Source of the DNA: an uncultured Clostridia bacterium
Lineage (GTDB): Bacteria > Bacillota > Clostridia > TANB77 > CAG-508
NCBI GenBank assembly: GCA_944388615.1
Contig: CALXJL010000096.1
Coordinates: 1-5,143, forward strand
DNA: 5,143 nucleotides
Reading direction: 5' to 3'
Shown here: one piece after another, positions 1 through 4,735 of the stretch
How the letters are laid out: each line of letters begins with the position of its first letter
How positions within the stretch are numbered: the first letter of the stretch is position 1
The notes under the pieces: model-generated
Database searches by the model: none
What the model saw: the letters and a program-made list of their open reading frames with translations, nothing else
What the model was told of the DNA's origin: nothing
Position numbers and translations under genes: made by a program

Positions 1-271
1 CATTAATTTCTAATTCTTTTTTGTATTCGTTAAGAACACCTTCTATCATATTATTTATTAAAGTTCTAGTTAAACCATGTAAACTTTTATTATTAGGTTC
101 ATCATCTGGTCTTTCTATTTTTATTGTCTTATCTTCTAAAGTTACTTTCATGTTTGGATGAATATCTCTTTCTAAAGTTCCTTTAGGACCTTTTACTGTT
201 ATATGCATACCATCTAATTTCACTTCAACGCCATCTGGTATTGTAATAGGCATATTTCCTATTCTTGACAT
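1..271 (-). CDS. rplF: 50S ribosomal protein L6, N-terminal half (cut by left window edge)
   Basis: L6 is a 50S protein that binds 23S rRNA near the sarcin-ricin loop and the factor-binding site. The ATG at 271 opens a frame of 90 complete codons that runs off the left edge. The family is usually about 178-180 residues, so roughly half is visible. The start MSRIGNMPITIPDGVEV and the later stretch KSLHGLTRTLINNMIEGV are typical of the first of the two repeated L6 domains. A Shine-Dalgarno AAGGAAGGTGA lies about 6 nt before the ATG. The gene follows rpsH after a 61-nt spacer, the normal spc-operon order. In this order rplR and rpsE would follow beyond the left edge (inference). Confidence 0.97.
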   Translation of the reverse strand, partial: MSRIGNMPITIPDGVEVKLDGMHITVKGPKGTLERDIHPNMKVTLEDKTIKIERPDDEPNNKSLHGLTRTLINNMIEGVLNEYKKELEIN

Positions 272-332
272 TTATTTTCACCTTCCTTTTTTTCTATGTA
301 TCTACTTTGCTATTTGTATCTATTATATTATT

Positions 333-731
333 TTACCAAACATAAGCTAAAACTTCTCCACCTAAACCTTCATTTCTTGCTTCTTTATCTGTTTTGATTC
401 CTTTAGATGTTGAAATCAATGCAATTCCTAAACCATTTAATACTCTTGGTAATTCATCTTTAGATGCATAAATTCTTAATCCTGGTTTACTTATTCTTCT
501 TAAACCATCTATAACTCTAGCACCTTTTTCATCATATTTTAAAGTTATTCTGATAATACCTTGATTTTCATTTTTTATTTCTTCATATGACTTGATATAT
601 CCTTCTTTGAATAAAATCTCTGCTATAGATTTTTTCATATTTGAAGCAGGTATATCAACTGTTTTATGTTTTGAACTATTTGCATTTCTTATTCTTGTTA
701 GCATATCTGCTATTGGATCTGTTGTATTCAA
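333..731 (-). CDS. rpsH: 30S ribosomal protein S8, TTG start
   Basis: S8 is a primary 16S rRNA-binding protein that organises the central domain of the 30S platform. In E. coli it also represses the spc operon by binding mRNA near the rplE start. The 132-residue product matches the usual family length. Its N-terminus reads TDPIADMLTRIRNAN, and the C-terminal signature STSKGIKTDKEARNEGLGGE leads to a terminal YVW. The first codon is TTG: the bases at 729-731 are CAA on the plus strand. The alignment starts right there, and AGGAGGG sits 8 nt upstream (740-746), so TTG is well supported. The first in-frame ATG inside lies within the conserved DML motif and is too late. Stop is TAA. A 37-nt spacer separates it from rpsN. 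Confidence 0.98.
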   Translation of the reverse strand: MNTTDPIADMLTRIRNANSSKHKTVDIPASNMKKSIAEILFKEGYIKSYEEIKNENQGIIRITLKYDEKGARVIDGLRRISKPGLRIYASKDELPRVLNGLGIALISTSKGIKTDKEARNEGLGGEVLAYVW

Positions 732-739
732 TCTAAAAT

Positions 740-746
740 CCCTCCT
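740..746 (-). promoter_or_regulatory. Shine-Dalgarno of rpsH (AGGAGGG)
   Basis: AGGAGGG on the minus strand lies 8 nt upstream of the TTG at 731. It is the evidence that fixes this non-ATG start, since no ATG at the expected N-terminus exists. Confidence 0.85.
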
Positions 747-768
747 TTTTTACTTTTTTAGAATCATA

Positions 769-954
769 TTACCAGCTTGCTTTTTTTACTCCTGGGATTT
801 CTCCTTTATGAGCTAATTCTCTAAAGCAAACACGGCATATTCCAAATTTTCTAATATATGCGTGTGGTCTTCCACAAATTTTACATCTATTATATTCTCT
901 AGTAGAGTATTTTTGCTTTCTTTGTTGTTTAATTTTTAATGATTTCTTAGCCAT
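769..954 (-). CDS. rpsN: 30S ribosomal protein S14, zinc-binding (type Z) form
   Basis: S14 sits in the 30S head and helps late assembly. This is the short, 61-residue form found in Bacillota and several other phyla, not the roughly 100-residue proteobacterial form. Cys24, Cys27, Cys40 and Cys43 form a CxxC-12-CxxC zinc ribbon: CKICGRPHAYIRKFGICRVC. The end, FRELAHKGEIPGVKKASW, is highly conserved in the family. The ATG at 954 is preceded by GGAAAGGAG with about 6 nt spacing. Because all four cysteines are present, it is the zinc-dependent C+ version. Organisms with C+ S14 sometimes carry a zinc-free paralogue elsewhere; nothing here shows one. Some databases name this form rpsZ or rpsN1. Confidence 0.98.
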   Translation of the reverse strand: MAKKSLKIKQQRKQKYSTREYNRCKICGRPHAYIRKFGICRVCFRELAHKGEIPGVKKASW

Positions 955-984
955 GAATTTCTCCTTTCCTACTAAAACTTACCC

Positions 985-1009
985 AATTATACTTTCATAT
1001 AGTATAATT
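985..1009 (-). repeat. 9-bp perfect inverted repeat at the rplE stop
   Basis: AATTATACT (985-993) and AGTATAATT (1001-1009) are perfect reverse complements separated by 7 nt. The right arm overlaps the rplE stop codon (1008-1010). In the transcript this could form an AU-rich hairpin in the 53-nt rplE-rpsN spacer. It has only two G-C pairs worth of strong bonding and no following U-run, so it is not a convincing terminator. One arm contains TATAAT in the direction of transcription, but no -35 box is seen. Confidence 0.5.
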
Positions 1010-1547
1010 AATTTTTAAAAGGCATTCCTAATAATGTTAATAATTCTTTTGCCTCTTCATCAGTCTTCGCAGTAGTAACAAATATAATATCCATACCTCT
1101 TATTTTATCTATTTTATCATATTCTATTTCAGGGAATATTAATTGTTCTTTTATACCCATAGAGTAATTTCCTCTACCATCAAAAGAATTTTTAGATACT
1201 CCTCTAAAATCTCTAACTCTAGGAAGAGCTACATTAAATAGTTTATATGCAAAATCATACATTTTGCCTTGTCTTAATGTAACTTTACAACCTATATCCA
1301 CACCTGCTCTTAATTTAAATGCAGCAATTGCTTTTTTAGATTTTGTTACTATTGGTTTTTGTCCTGTTATTATACTTAAATCATTTATTGCATTTTCTAA
1401 TGATTTAGGATTTTCTCTTGTATCTCCTAATCCTATATTAATAACTATTTTATCTAATTTTGGAACTTCCATAACAGATTTATAGTTGAATTTTTTCATT
1501 AATGCTGGAACTATTTCTTTTTGATATTTTTCTTTTAATATTTCCAT
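1008..1547 (-). CDS. rplE: 50S ribosomal protein L5
   Basis: L5 binds 5S rRNA and forms part of the central protuberance, contacting the P-site tRNA. The product is 179 residues, the normal bacterial length. Family landmarks include PKLDKIVINIGLGD near residues 29-42, TGQKPIVTKSKKAIAAFKLR around 62-81, ALPRVRDFRG in the middle, and GNYSMGIKEQLIFPEI followed by RGMDIIFVTTAKTDEEA. The start is ATG at 1547, with AAAGGAGGT upstream at a rather long spacing of about 11 nt. The spacer from rplX is only 27 nt. In E. coli the S8 repressor binds across the rplX-rplE boundary. I could not recognise a comparable S8-site fold here by eye. Confidence 0.98.
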   Translation of the reverse strand: MEILKEKYQKEIVPALMKKFNYKSVMEVPKLDKIVINIGLGDTRENPKSLENAINDLSIITGQKPIVTKSKKAIAAFKLRAGVDIGCKVTLRQGKMYDFAYKLFNVALPRVRDFRGVSKNSFDGRGNYSMGIKEQLIFPEIEYDKIDKIRGMDIIFVTTAKTDEEAKELLTLLGMPFKN

Positions 1548-1574
1548 GTCCTAAATAGACCTCCTTTCTGAACA

Positions 1575-1883
1575 TTATTTTATTGTAGCACCACATTTTT
1601 TACAAATACGTACTTTTTCATCTTTTTCTATTTTATAACCTATTCTAGTTTCTTTACCACATTTAGAACATACTACATTAACTTTACTACTTGGAATAGC
1701 ACACTCTACTGGGATAATTCCACCTTCTTCTCCTTGTTTTCTAGGTTTAACATGTTTTTTTCTTATATTAACACCTTTAACAATTATTTTTTGTGTTTTA
1801 GGTATAATCTCTAATACTTCGCCTGTTTTTCCTTTATCATTTCCAGATAAAACTTTTACAGTATCACCTTTTTTTATTTTCAT
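1575..1883 (-). CDS. rplX: 50S ribosomal protein L24, zinc-ribbon type
   Basis: L24 is one of the first proteins to bind 23S rRNA and starts 50S assembly; it sits near the tunnel exit. From ATG 1883 the product is 102 residues. A KOW segment (MKIKKGDTVKVLSGNDKGK onward, about residues 1-35) is followed by conserved GVNIRKKHVKPRKQ. The C-terminus has Cys72, Cys75, Cys94 and Cys97, a CxxC/CxxC zinc ribbon common in Bacillota and absent from the E. coli protein. An in-frame GTG at 1895 would add four residues (M/V-K-K-L), but that GTG is part of the AGAGGTGA Shine-Dalgarno lying 8 nt before ATG 1883, and the family N-terminus begins at MKIKKGD. The ATG is therefore preferred. Confidence 0.96.
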   Translation of the reverse strand: MKIKKGDTVKVLSGNDKGKTGEVLEIIPKTQKIIVKGVNIRKKHVKPRKQGEEGGIIPVECAIPSSKVNVVCSKCGKETRIGYKIEKDEKVRICKKCGATIK

Positions 1884-1891
1884 TAATTTTT

Positions 1892-1899
1892 TCACCTCT
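1892..1899 (-). promoter_or_regulatory. Shine-Dalgarno of rplX (AGAGGTGA)
   Basis: AGAGGTGA on the minus strand lies 8 nt before the ATG at 1883. It contains the GTG at 1895 that would otherwise look like an upstream in-frame start, so it decides between the two. Confidence 0.75.
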
Positions 1900-1921
1900 T
1901 ATTCTTAGATAAATTTGCTTG

Positions 1922-1976
1922 TTTTAAATCTATATTTTAAGGTTTACAAGTTTGCTTGTATCTTTATAGTTTAAAA
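1922..1976 (-). repeat. Nested inverted repeat in the rplN-rplX spacer
   Basis: TTTTAAA-T-CTATA (1922-1934) pairs with TATAGTTTAAAA (1965-1976), 12 bp with one bulged base at 1929. Inside it, AAG (1939-1941) can pair with CTT (1962-1964), and TACAAG (1945-1950) pairs with CTTGTA (1955-1960) around a TTTG loop. The fold would begin immediately after the rplN stop codon and end about 40 nt before the rplX start. A direct repeat TTTGCTTGT (1914-1922 and 1951-1959) overlaps it and allows an alternative pairing of CTTGT 1918-1922 with ACAAG 1946-1950. It is AU-rich, so stability is uncertain, and it lacks a U-tract typical of a terminator. Confidence 0.5.
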
Positions 1977-2345
1977 TTAAAGAACTTCTGGGGCAAGTGA
2001 TAAAATCTTCATATAATTTTTATCTCTTAATTCTCTTGCTACTGGTCCAAATATACGAGTTCCTCTTGGTGTTCCATCTTCTCTTATTATAACTGCTGCA
2101 TTTTCATCAAATCTCACATATGAACCATCAGCTCTTCTAATTGGCTTTTTTGTTCTAACTACTACAGCTTTTACAACATCACCTTTGTTTACAACTCCAC
2201 CTGGTGTTGCAGTTTTAACTGAAGCAACTATTATATCACCAATTCTAGCATATTTTCTATATGAACCACCTAAACATCTGATACACATAATTTCTTTTGC
2301 ACCAGTGTTATCAGCTACTTTTAGTATAGTTTGTTGCTGTATCAT
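1977..2345 (-). CDS. rplN: 50S ribosomal protein L14
   Basis: L14 binds 23S rRNA at the subunit interface and takes part in intersubunit bridge contacts; it is also the docking site of the silencing factor RsfS. The 122-residue product equals the usual length and is very well conserved: MIQQQTILKVADNTGAKEI at the start, GDIIVASVKTATPGG, then AVVVRTKKPIRRADGSYVRF, and GTRIFGPVARELR near the end. The start ATG at 2345 has AAAGGAGG 7 nt upstream, and the spacer from rpsQ is 21 nt. In E. coli rplN is the first spc gene with its own promoter. Here the short spacer shows no promoter, as in Bacillus-type joined S10-spc transcription units. Confidence 0.98.
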   Translation of the reverse strand: MIQQQTILKVADNTGAKEIMCIRCLGGSYRKYARIGDIIVASVKTATPGGVVNKGDVVKAVVVRTKKPIRRADGSYVRFDENAAVIIREDGTPRGTRIFGPVARELRDKNYMKILSLAPEVL

Positions 2346-2366
2346 GGTTTTTCCTCCTTTATATTT

Positions 2367-2630
2367 CTATTTTATAACTGCTTTTTCTAATATTTCAACT
2401 ACTCTCCATCTTTTATCTTTTGATAGAGGTCTAGTTTCCATAACTTTTACTTTATCTCCAGTTTTGCACTCATTATTTTCATCATGAGCTTTTAACTTAT
2501 ATGTTCTTTTTTGAACTTTACCATAAGTTTTATGCTTTTCACTAGTTTTAACTGCTACAACTACTGTTTTATCCATTTTGTCAGAAACTACTGTACCAAT
2601 CATAACTTTACGAAGATTTCTTTCTTCCAT
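2367..2630 (-). CDS. rpsQ: 30S ribosomal protein S17
   Basis: S17 is a primary 16S rRNA-binding protein of the 30S body with an OB fold. The 87-residue product is of normal length. It shows GTVVSDKMDKTVVVAV (about residues 12-27), KRTYKLKAHDE, and the signature GDKVKVMETRPLSKDKRWRV near the C-terminus. The ATG at 2630 follows AAAGGAG with about 7 nt spacing. The stop is TAG. It precedes rplN closely, so the two are probably co-translated from one mRNA. Confidence 0.98.
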   Translation of the reverse strand: MEERNLRKVMIGTVVSDKMDKTVVVAVKTSEKHKTYGKVQKRTYKLKAHDENNECKTGDKVKVMETRPLSKDKRWRVVEILEKAVIK

Positions 2631-2658
2631 ATTATATCTCCTTTCTTATTAGTAAGGC

Positions 2659-2676
2659 TCTAATACTTTTATTAGA
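2659..2676 (-). repeat. Small inverted repeat in the rpmC-rpsQ spacer
   Basis: TCTAATA (2659-2665) and TATTAGA (2670-2676) form a 7-bp perfect stem with a 4-nt loop, about 28 nt upstream of the rpsQ start. In the transcript a U-G pair could extend it by one. There is no U-tract downstream, so it does not look like a terminator. Confidence 0.4.
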
Positions 2677-2685
2677 ATATTACCT

Positions 2686-2889
2686 CTATGCATTTTCCTC
2701 TTTTAATTCTCTTTCTCTTAAAACAGTTTTTATTTTTGCTATGTCTTTTTTTACTTCTTTAATTCTCATAGGATTATCTAACCCATTAGTAGCTAAACTA
2801 AATCTTAATTTAAATAATTCTGATTTTAATTCTCCTATTTCTTTTTCTAAATCTGATGAAGACATTTCTCTAATTTTATTAATCTTCAA
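2686..2889 (-). CDS. rpmC: 50S ribosomal protein L29, probable TTG start
   Basis: L29 is a small helical-hairpin protein at the polypeptide tunnel exit, next to L23, where trigger factor and SRP dock. From TTG 2889 the product is 67 residues, a typical length, and begins (M)KINKIREMSSSDLEKEI, in line with family starts such as MKxxEIREL. It keeps FKLRFSLATNGLDNPMRI and KKDIAKIKTVLRERE. In-frame GTG codons at 2901 and 2898 could give 71 or 70 residues, but they lie in or next to AGGTGGTGAT, which is a good Shine-Dalgarno for TTG 2889. The gene overlaps the last 11 nt of rplP, suggesting translational coupling. Stop is TAG. Which start is used is inference. Confidence 0.93.
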   Translation of the reverse strand: MKINKIREMSSSDLEKEIGELKSELFKLRFSLATNGLDNPMRIKEVKKDIAKIKTVLRERELKEENA

Positions 2890-3319
2890 CGCTATCACCA
2901 CCTATTTCAGTTTCCTTTTTAACAAATTTACACTTAACAGATAGTTTATTAGCAGCAAGTCTTAAAGCTTCTCTTGCAAGATCTTCTGATACACCTGCTA
3001 TTTCAAACATTACTCTACCTGGTTTTACAGCTGCTACCCAGTATTCTACTGCACCTTTACCTTTACCCATACGAGTTTCAGCTGGTTTCTTTGTTATTGG
3101 TTTATCTGGGAAGATTTTTATCCAAACCTTTCCACCTCTTTTTATATGACGAGTCATAGCTATACGTGCTGCTTCAATTTGGTTTGTTGTTATTAAACCA
3201 GCTTCTATAGCTTGAATACCATATTCTCCGTCTGTTACTTTATTTCCTCTAGTAGCTTTTCCTCTAAGTCTACCTTTTTGCATTTTTCTATATTTTGTTC
3301 TTTTTGGCATTAATGGCAT
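2879..3319 (-). CDS. rplP: 50S ribosomal protein L16
   Basis: L16 binds 23S rRNA near the A site of the peptidyl transferase centre and the elbow of tRNA, and joins late in 50S assembly. The 146-residue product is of usual length. Landmarks are LMPKRTKYRKMQKGRLRGKA at the start, GLITTNQIEAARIAMTR, KVWIKIFPDKPITKKP, and RMGKGKGAVEYWVAAVKPG. The acidic tail GGDSVED is slightly longer than minimal versions. ATG 3319 is preferred over the in-frame ATG at 3310 because GGAGG in the end of rpsC is 9 nt upstream of it. Its A is shared with the rpsC stop (TAATG), a classic coupling overlap. Confidence 0.98.
   Translation of the reverse strand: MPLMPKRTKYRKMQKGRLRGKATRGNKVTDGEYGIQAIEAGLITTNQIEAARIAMTRHIKRGGKVWIKIFPDKPITKKPAETRMGKGKGAVEYWVAAVKPGRVMFEIAGVSEDLAREALRLAANKLSVKCKFVKKETEIGGDSVED
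2894..2903 (-). promoter_or_regulatory. Shine-Dalgarno of rpmC inside the end of rplP
   Basis: AGGTGGTGAT on the minus strand differs by one base from the anti-16S ideal AGGAGGTGAT. Its GGTGG core is 8 nt from TTG 2889. It lies within rplP coding sequence, so ribosomes finishing L16 pass over it. Confidence 0.65.
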
Positions 3320-3981
3320 TATTTTTCTCCTCCTTCCACTACATTCTTTTTAGTTGGAAGAACTTCTCCTTTATATATCCAAACTTTAACACCGATTTTT
3401 CCATATGTTGTATCTGCTTCTGCAAATCCATAATCAATATCAGCTCTTAAAGTTTGTAGTGGAATATTTCCTTCTTTATAAAATTCAGTTCTTGCCATAT
3501 CGGCTCCACCTAATCTTCCTGATACTGAAGTTTTTATTCCTAAAGCTCCTGCTTTAATAGCTTTTTGCATGCATTGTTTCATAGCACGTCTAAATGAAAT
3601 TCTTCTTTCTAGTTGACCAGCAATATTTTCAGCAACTAATTGTGCGTCTGTATCAATATTTTTAACTTCAACTATATTTAAATTAACCTCTTTACCTATC
3701 ATTTTTTCTAATTCTTTTTTTAGAGTTTCAGCAAAATTTCCACCTTTTCCTATTACTAATCCTGGTTTTGCTGTAAACACATTAACTTTGACAAATTTAG
3801 CAGTTCTTTCAATCTCTATTTTTGAAATTCCACTAGCATATAATTTTTTCTTAACATATTCACGGATTTTATGATCTTCAACTAAATAATCTCCAAATTC
3901 TTTTGAATTTGCATACCATCTTGAACTCCAATCTTTAATTACGCCTACTCTCAATCCATGAGGATCCATTTTTTGTCCCAT
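3319..3981 (-). CDS. rpsC: 30S ribosomal protein S3
   Basis: S3 lines the mRNA entry channel of the 30S head, and with S4 and S5 gives the ribosome its mRNA-unwinding activity. The product is 220 residues, normal for the family. The N-terminus MGQKMDPHGLRVG is typical. A KH domain carries the GxxG loop at residues 78-81 (IGKGG). The C-terminal domain includes FRRAMK, whose Arg131, Arg132 and Lys135 match the E. coli helicase residues in both identity and number. GRLGGADMARTE and YGFAEADTTYGKIGVKVWIYKGE follow. ATG 3981 has AAGGAGG upstream with a spacing near 11 nt. The spacer from rplV is 20 nt. The end overlaps the rplP start by one base. Confidence 0.98.
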   Translation of the reverse strand: MGQKMDPHGLRVGVIKDWSSRWYANSKEFGDYLVEDHKIREYVKKKLYASGISKIEIERTAKFVKVNVFTAKPGLVIGKGGNFAETLKKELEKMIGKEVNLNIVEVKNIDTDAQLVAENIAGQLERRISFRRAMKQCMQKAIKAGALGIKTSVSGRLGGADMARTEFYKEGNIPLQTLRADIDYGFAEADTTYGKIGVKVWIYKGEVLPTKKNVVEGGEK

Positions 3982-4001
3982 TGTTAATTATTCCTCCTTC
4001 C

Positions 4002-4370
4002 TTATTCTCTTTCTCTTAATACTATTGTTATATGACTTGTTCTTTTTCTAATTCTAACTGCTGAACCTTTTGCAGCTGGTCTTATTCTCTTTAATGTTGG
4101 ACCTTGATTTGCATATATTTCAGCAACATATAATTTTGAGTGAGTCATATTATGATTGTTTTCTGCATTAGCAATTGCAGATTTCAATAATTTTTCTATT
4201 ATTTCAGCTGATGCTTTTGGAGCAAATTTAGCTATTGCTAAAGCTTCATCTATATCTTTTCCTCTTAATAAATCTGCTACTATTTTCACTTTTCTACTTG
4301 AAATTCTAGCATATTTTAGAGTTGCTACTGCTTGTGGTATTACTTCTTCTTTAACTTCTTGCTTTTCCAC
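4002..4370 (-). CDS. rplV: 50S ribosomal protein L22, probable GTG start
   Basis: L22 binds all domains of 23S rRNA; its long beta-hairpin lines the narrowest part of the nascent-peptide tunnel. From GTG 4370 the product is 122 residues, about 10 longer than E. coli L22 because of a charged N-terminal extension MEKQEVKEEVIPQA. The core includes ATLKYARISSRKVKIVADLL, SAIANAENNHNM, and the hairpin NQGPTLKRIRPAAKGSAVRI, ending KRTSHITIVL. GTG 4370 has AAGGAGG 8 nt upstream. A longer reading from GTG 4403 (133 residues, starting VYPNIYKEGKR) has no family support, and its first codons encode that Shine-Dalgarno. The hairpin tip lacks two arginines seen in E. coli (see findings). Confidence 0.96.
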   Translation of the reverse strand: MEKQEVKEEVIPQAVATLKYARISSRKVKIVADLLRGKDIDEALAIAKFAPKASAEIIEKLLKSAIANAENNHNMTHSKLYVAEIYANQGPTLKRIRPAAKGSAVRIRKRTSHITIVLRERE

Positions 4371-4405
4371 TCTTTTTCCCTCCTTATATATGTTAGGGTA
4401 CACAT
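4340..4405 (-). CDS. Possible 21-codon upstream ORF overlapping the rplV start
   Basis: An ATG at 4405, in a different frame from rplV, opens 21 codons ending in TAA at 4340-4342. The peptide begins MCTLTYIRREKEW and ends in a lysine-rich tail, SKKLKKK. AAGGAG (4417-4422) lies 11 nt upstream of the ATG, within the normal range though long. The ORF spans the rplV Shine-Dalgarno and GTG, ending 31 nt inside rplV. I recognise no family. It could be a translated leader that couples or tunes rplV translation, or it could be chance in an A-rich spacer. The lysine-rich end partly follows from the AAG-rich rplV codons in another frame. Confidence 0.25.
   Translation of the reverse strand: MCTLTYIRREKEWKSKKLKKK
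4378..4385 (-). promoter_or_regulatory. Shine-Dalgarno of rplV (AAGGAGGG)
   Basis: AAGGAGGG on the minus strand, with the AAGGAGG core 8 nt before GTG 4370. It supports the shorter rplV reading over the in-frame GTG at 4403. Confidence 0.8.
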
Positions 4406-4427
4406 TTTTTTGTGTTCTCCTTAATTA

Positions 4428-4703
4428 TTATTTCTTAGTTGTTTTTTCTCCTGCATGACCTCTATATGTTCTTGTAGGAGCAAATTCTCCTAATTTATGA
4501 CCAATCATTTCTTCAGTAATATATACTGGAACATGTTTTCTTCCGTCATGAACTGCTATTGTATGCCCTACTAATTGAGGATATATTGTAGAAGCTCTTG
4601 ACCATGTTTTTAATACTTCTTTATTTCCAGTTTCATTCATTGCCTCTATTCTTTTTAATAGTTCTGGTGCAATGTATGGTTTCTTCTTACTAGATCTTGA
4701 CAT
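4428..4703 (-). CDS. rpsS: 30S ribosomal protein S19
   Basis: S19 lies in the 30S head, forms a complex with S13, and contacts the A-site finger of 23S rRNA. The 91-residue product matches the usual 91-93. It begins MSRSSKKKPYIAPELL, and the core STIYPQLVGHTIAVHDGRKH plus VPVYITEEMIGHKLGEFAPT is the family signature; the end is TRTYRGHAGEKTTKK. ATG 4703 follows AAGGAGGAGG. It sits between rplB (32-nt spacer) and rplV, the conserved S10-operon order. Confidence 0.98.
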   Translation of the reverse strand: MSRSSKKKPYIAPELLKRIEAMNETGNKEVLKTWSRASTIYPQLVGHTIAVHDGRKHVPVYITEEMIGHKLGEFAPTRTYRGHAGEKTTKK

Positions 4704-4735
4704 ATTGCTTTTCCTCCTCCTTTTCTAGGATTATT

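Noticed and set aside
592..816. Plus-strand ORF of 74 codons opposite rpsH and rpsN
   Set aside because: It lies antisense to well-conserved ribosomal genes, is hydrophobic and of low complexity as expected from reversed Lys/Glu-rich codons, and has no clear ribosome-binding site.
1000..1009. TATAAT-like box as an internal promoter for rpsN
   Set aside because: No TTGACA-like -35 box about 17 nt upstream; such -10 matches are frequent in AT-rich spacers.
1548..1574. S8 repressor site at rplX-rplE as in E. coli
   Set aside because: The spacer is only 27 nt and I could not see the helix-21-like fold needed for S8 binding.
1922..1976. Intrinsic terminator between rplN and rplX
   Set aside because: The stem is AU-rich and is not followed by a run of U in the transcript direction; the operon continues directly.
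2185..2487. Plus-strand ORF of 100 codons opposite rplN and rpsQ
   Set aside because: Shadow of two conserved genes; spans their junction with no family resemblance.
4002..4403. L22 extended to GTG 4403 (133 residues)
   Set aside because: The added residues match no family sequence and encode the AAGGAGG that serves the GTG at 4370.
4156..4458. Plus-strand ORF of 100 codons opposite rplV
   Set aside because: Antisense shadow of rplV; its phenylalanine- and alanine-rich make-up mirrors rplV codons.
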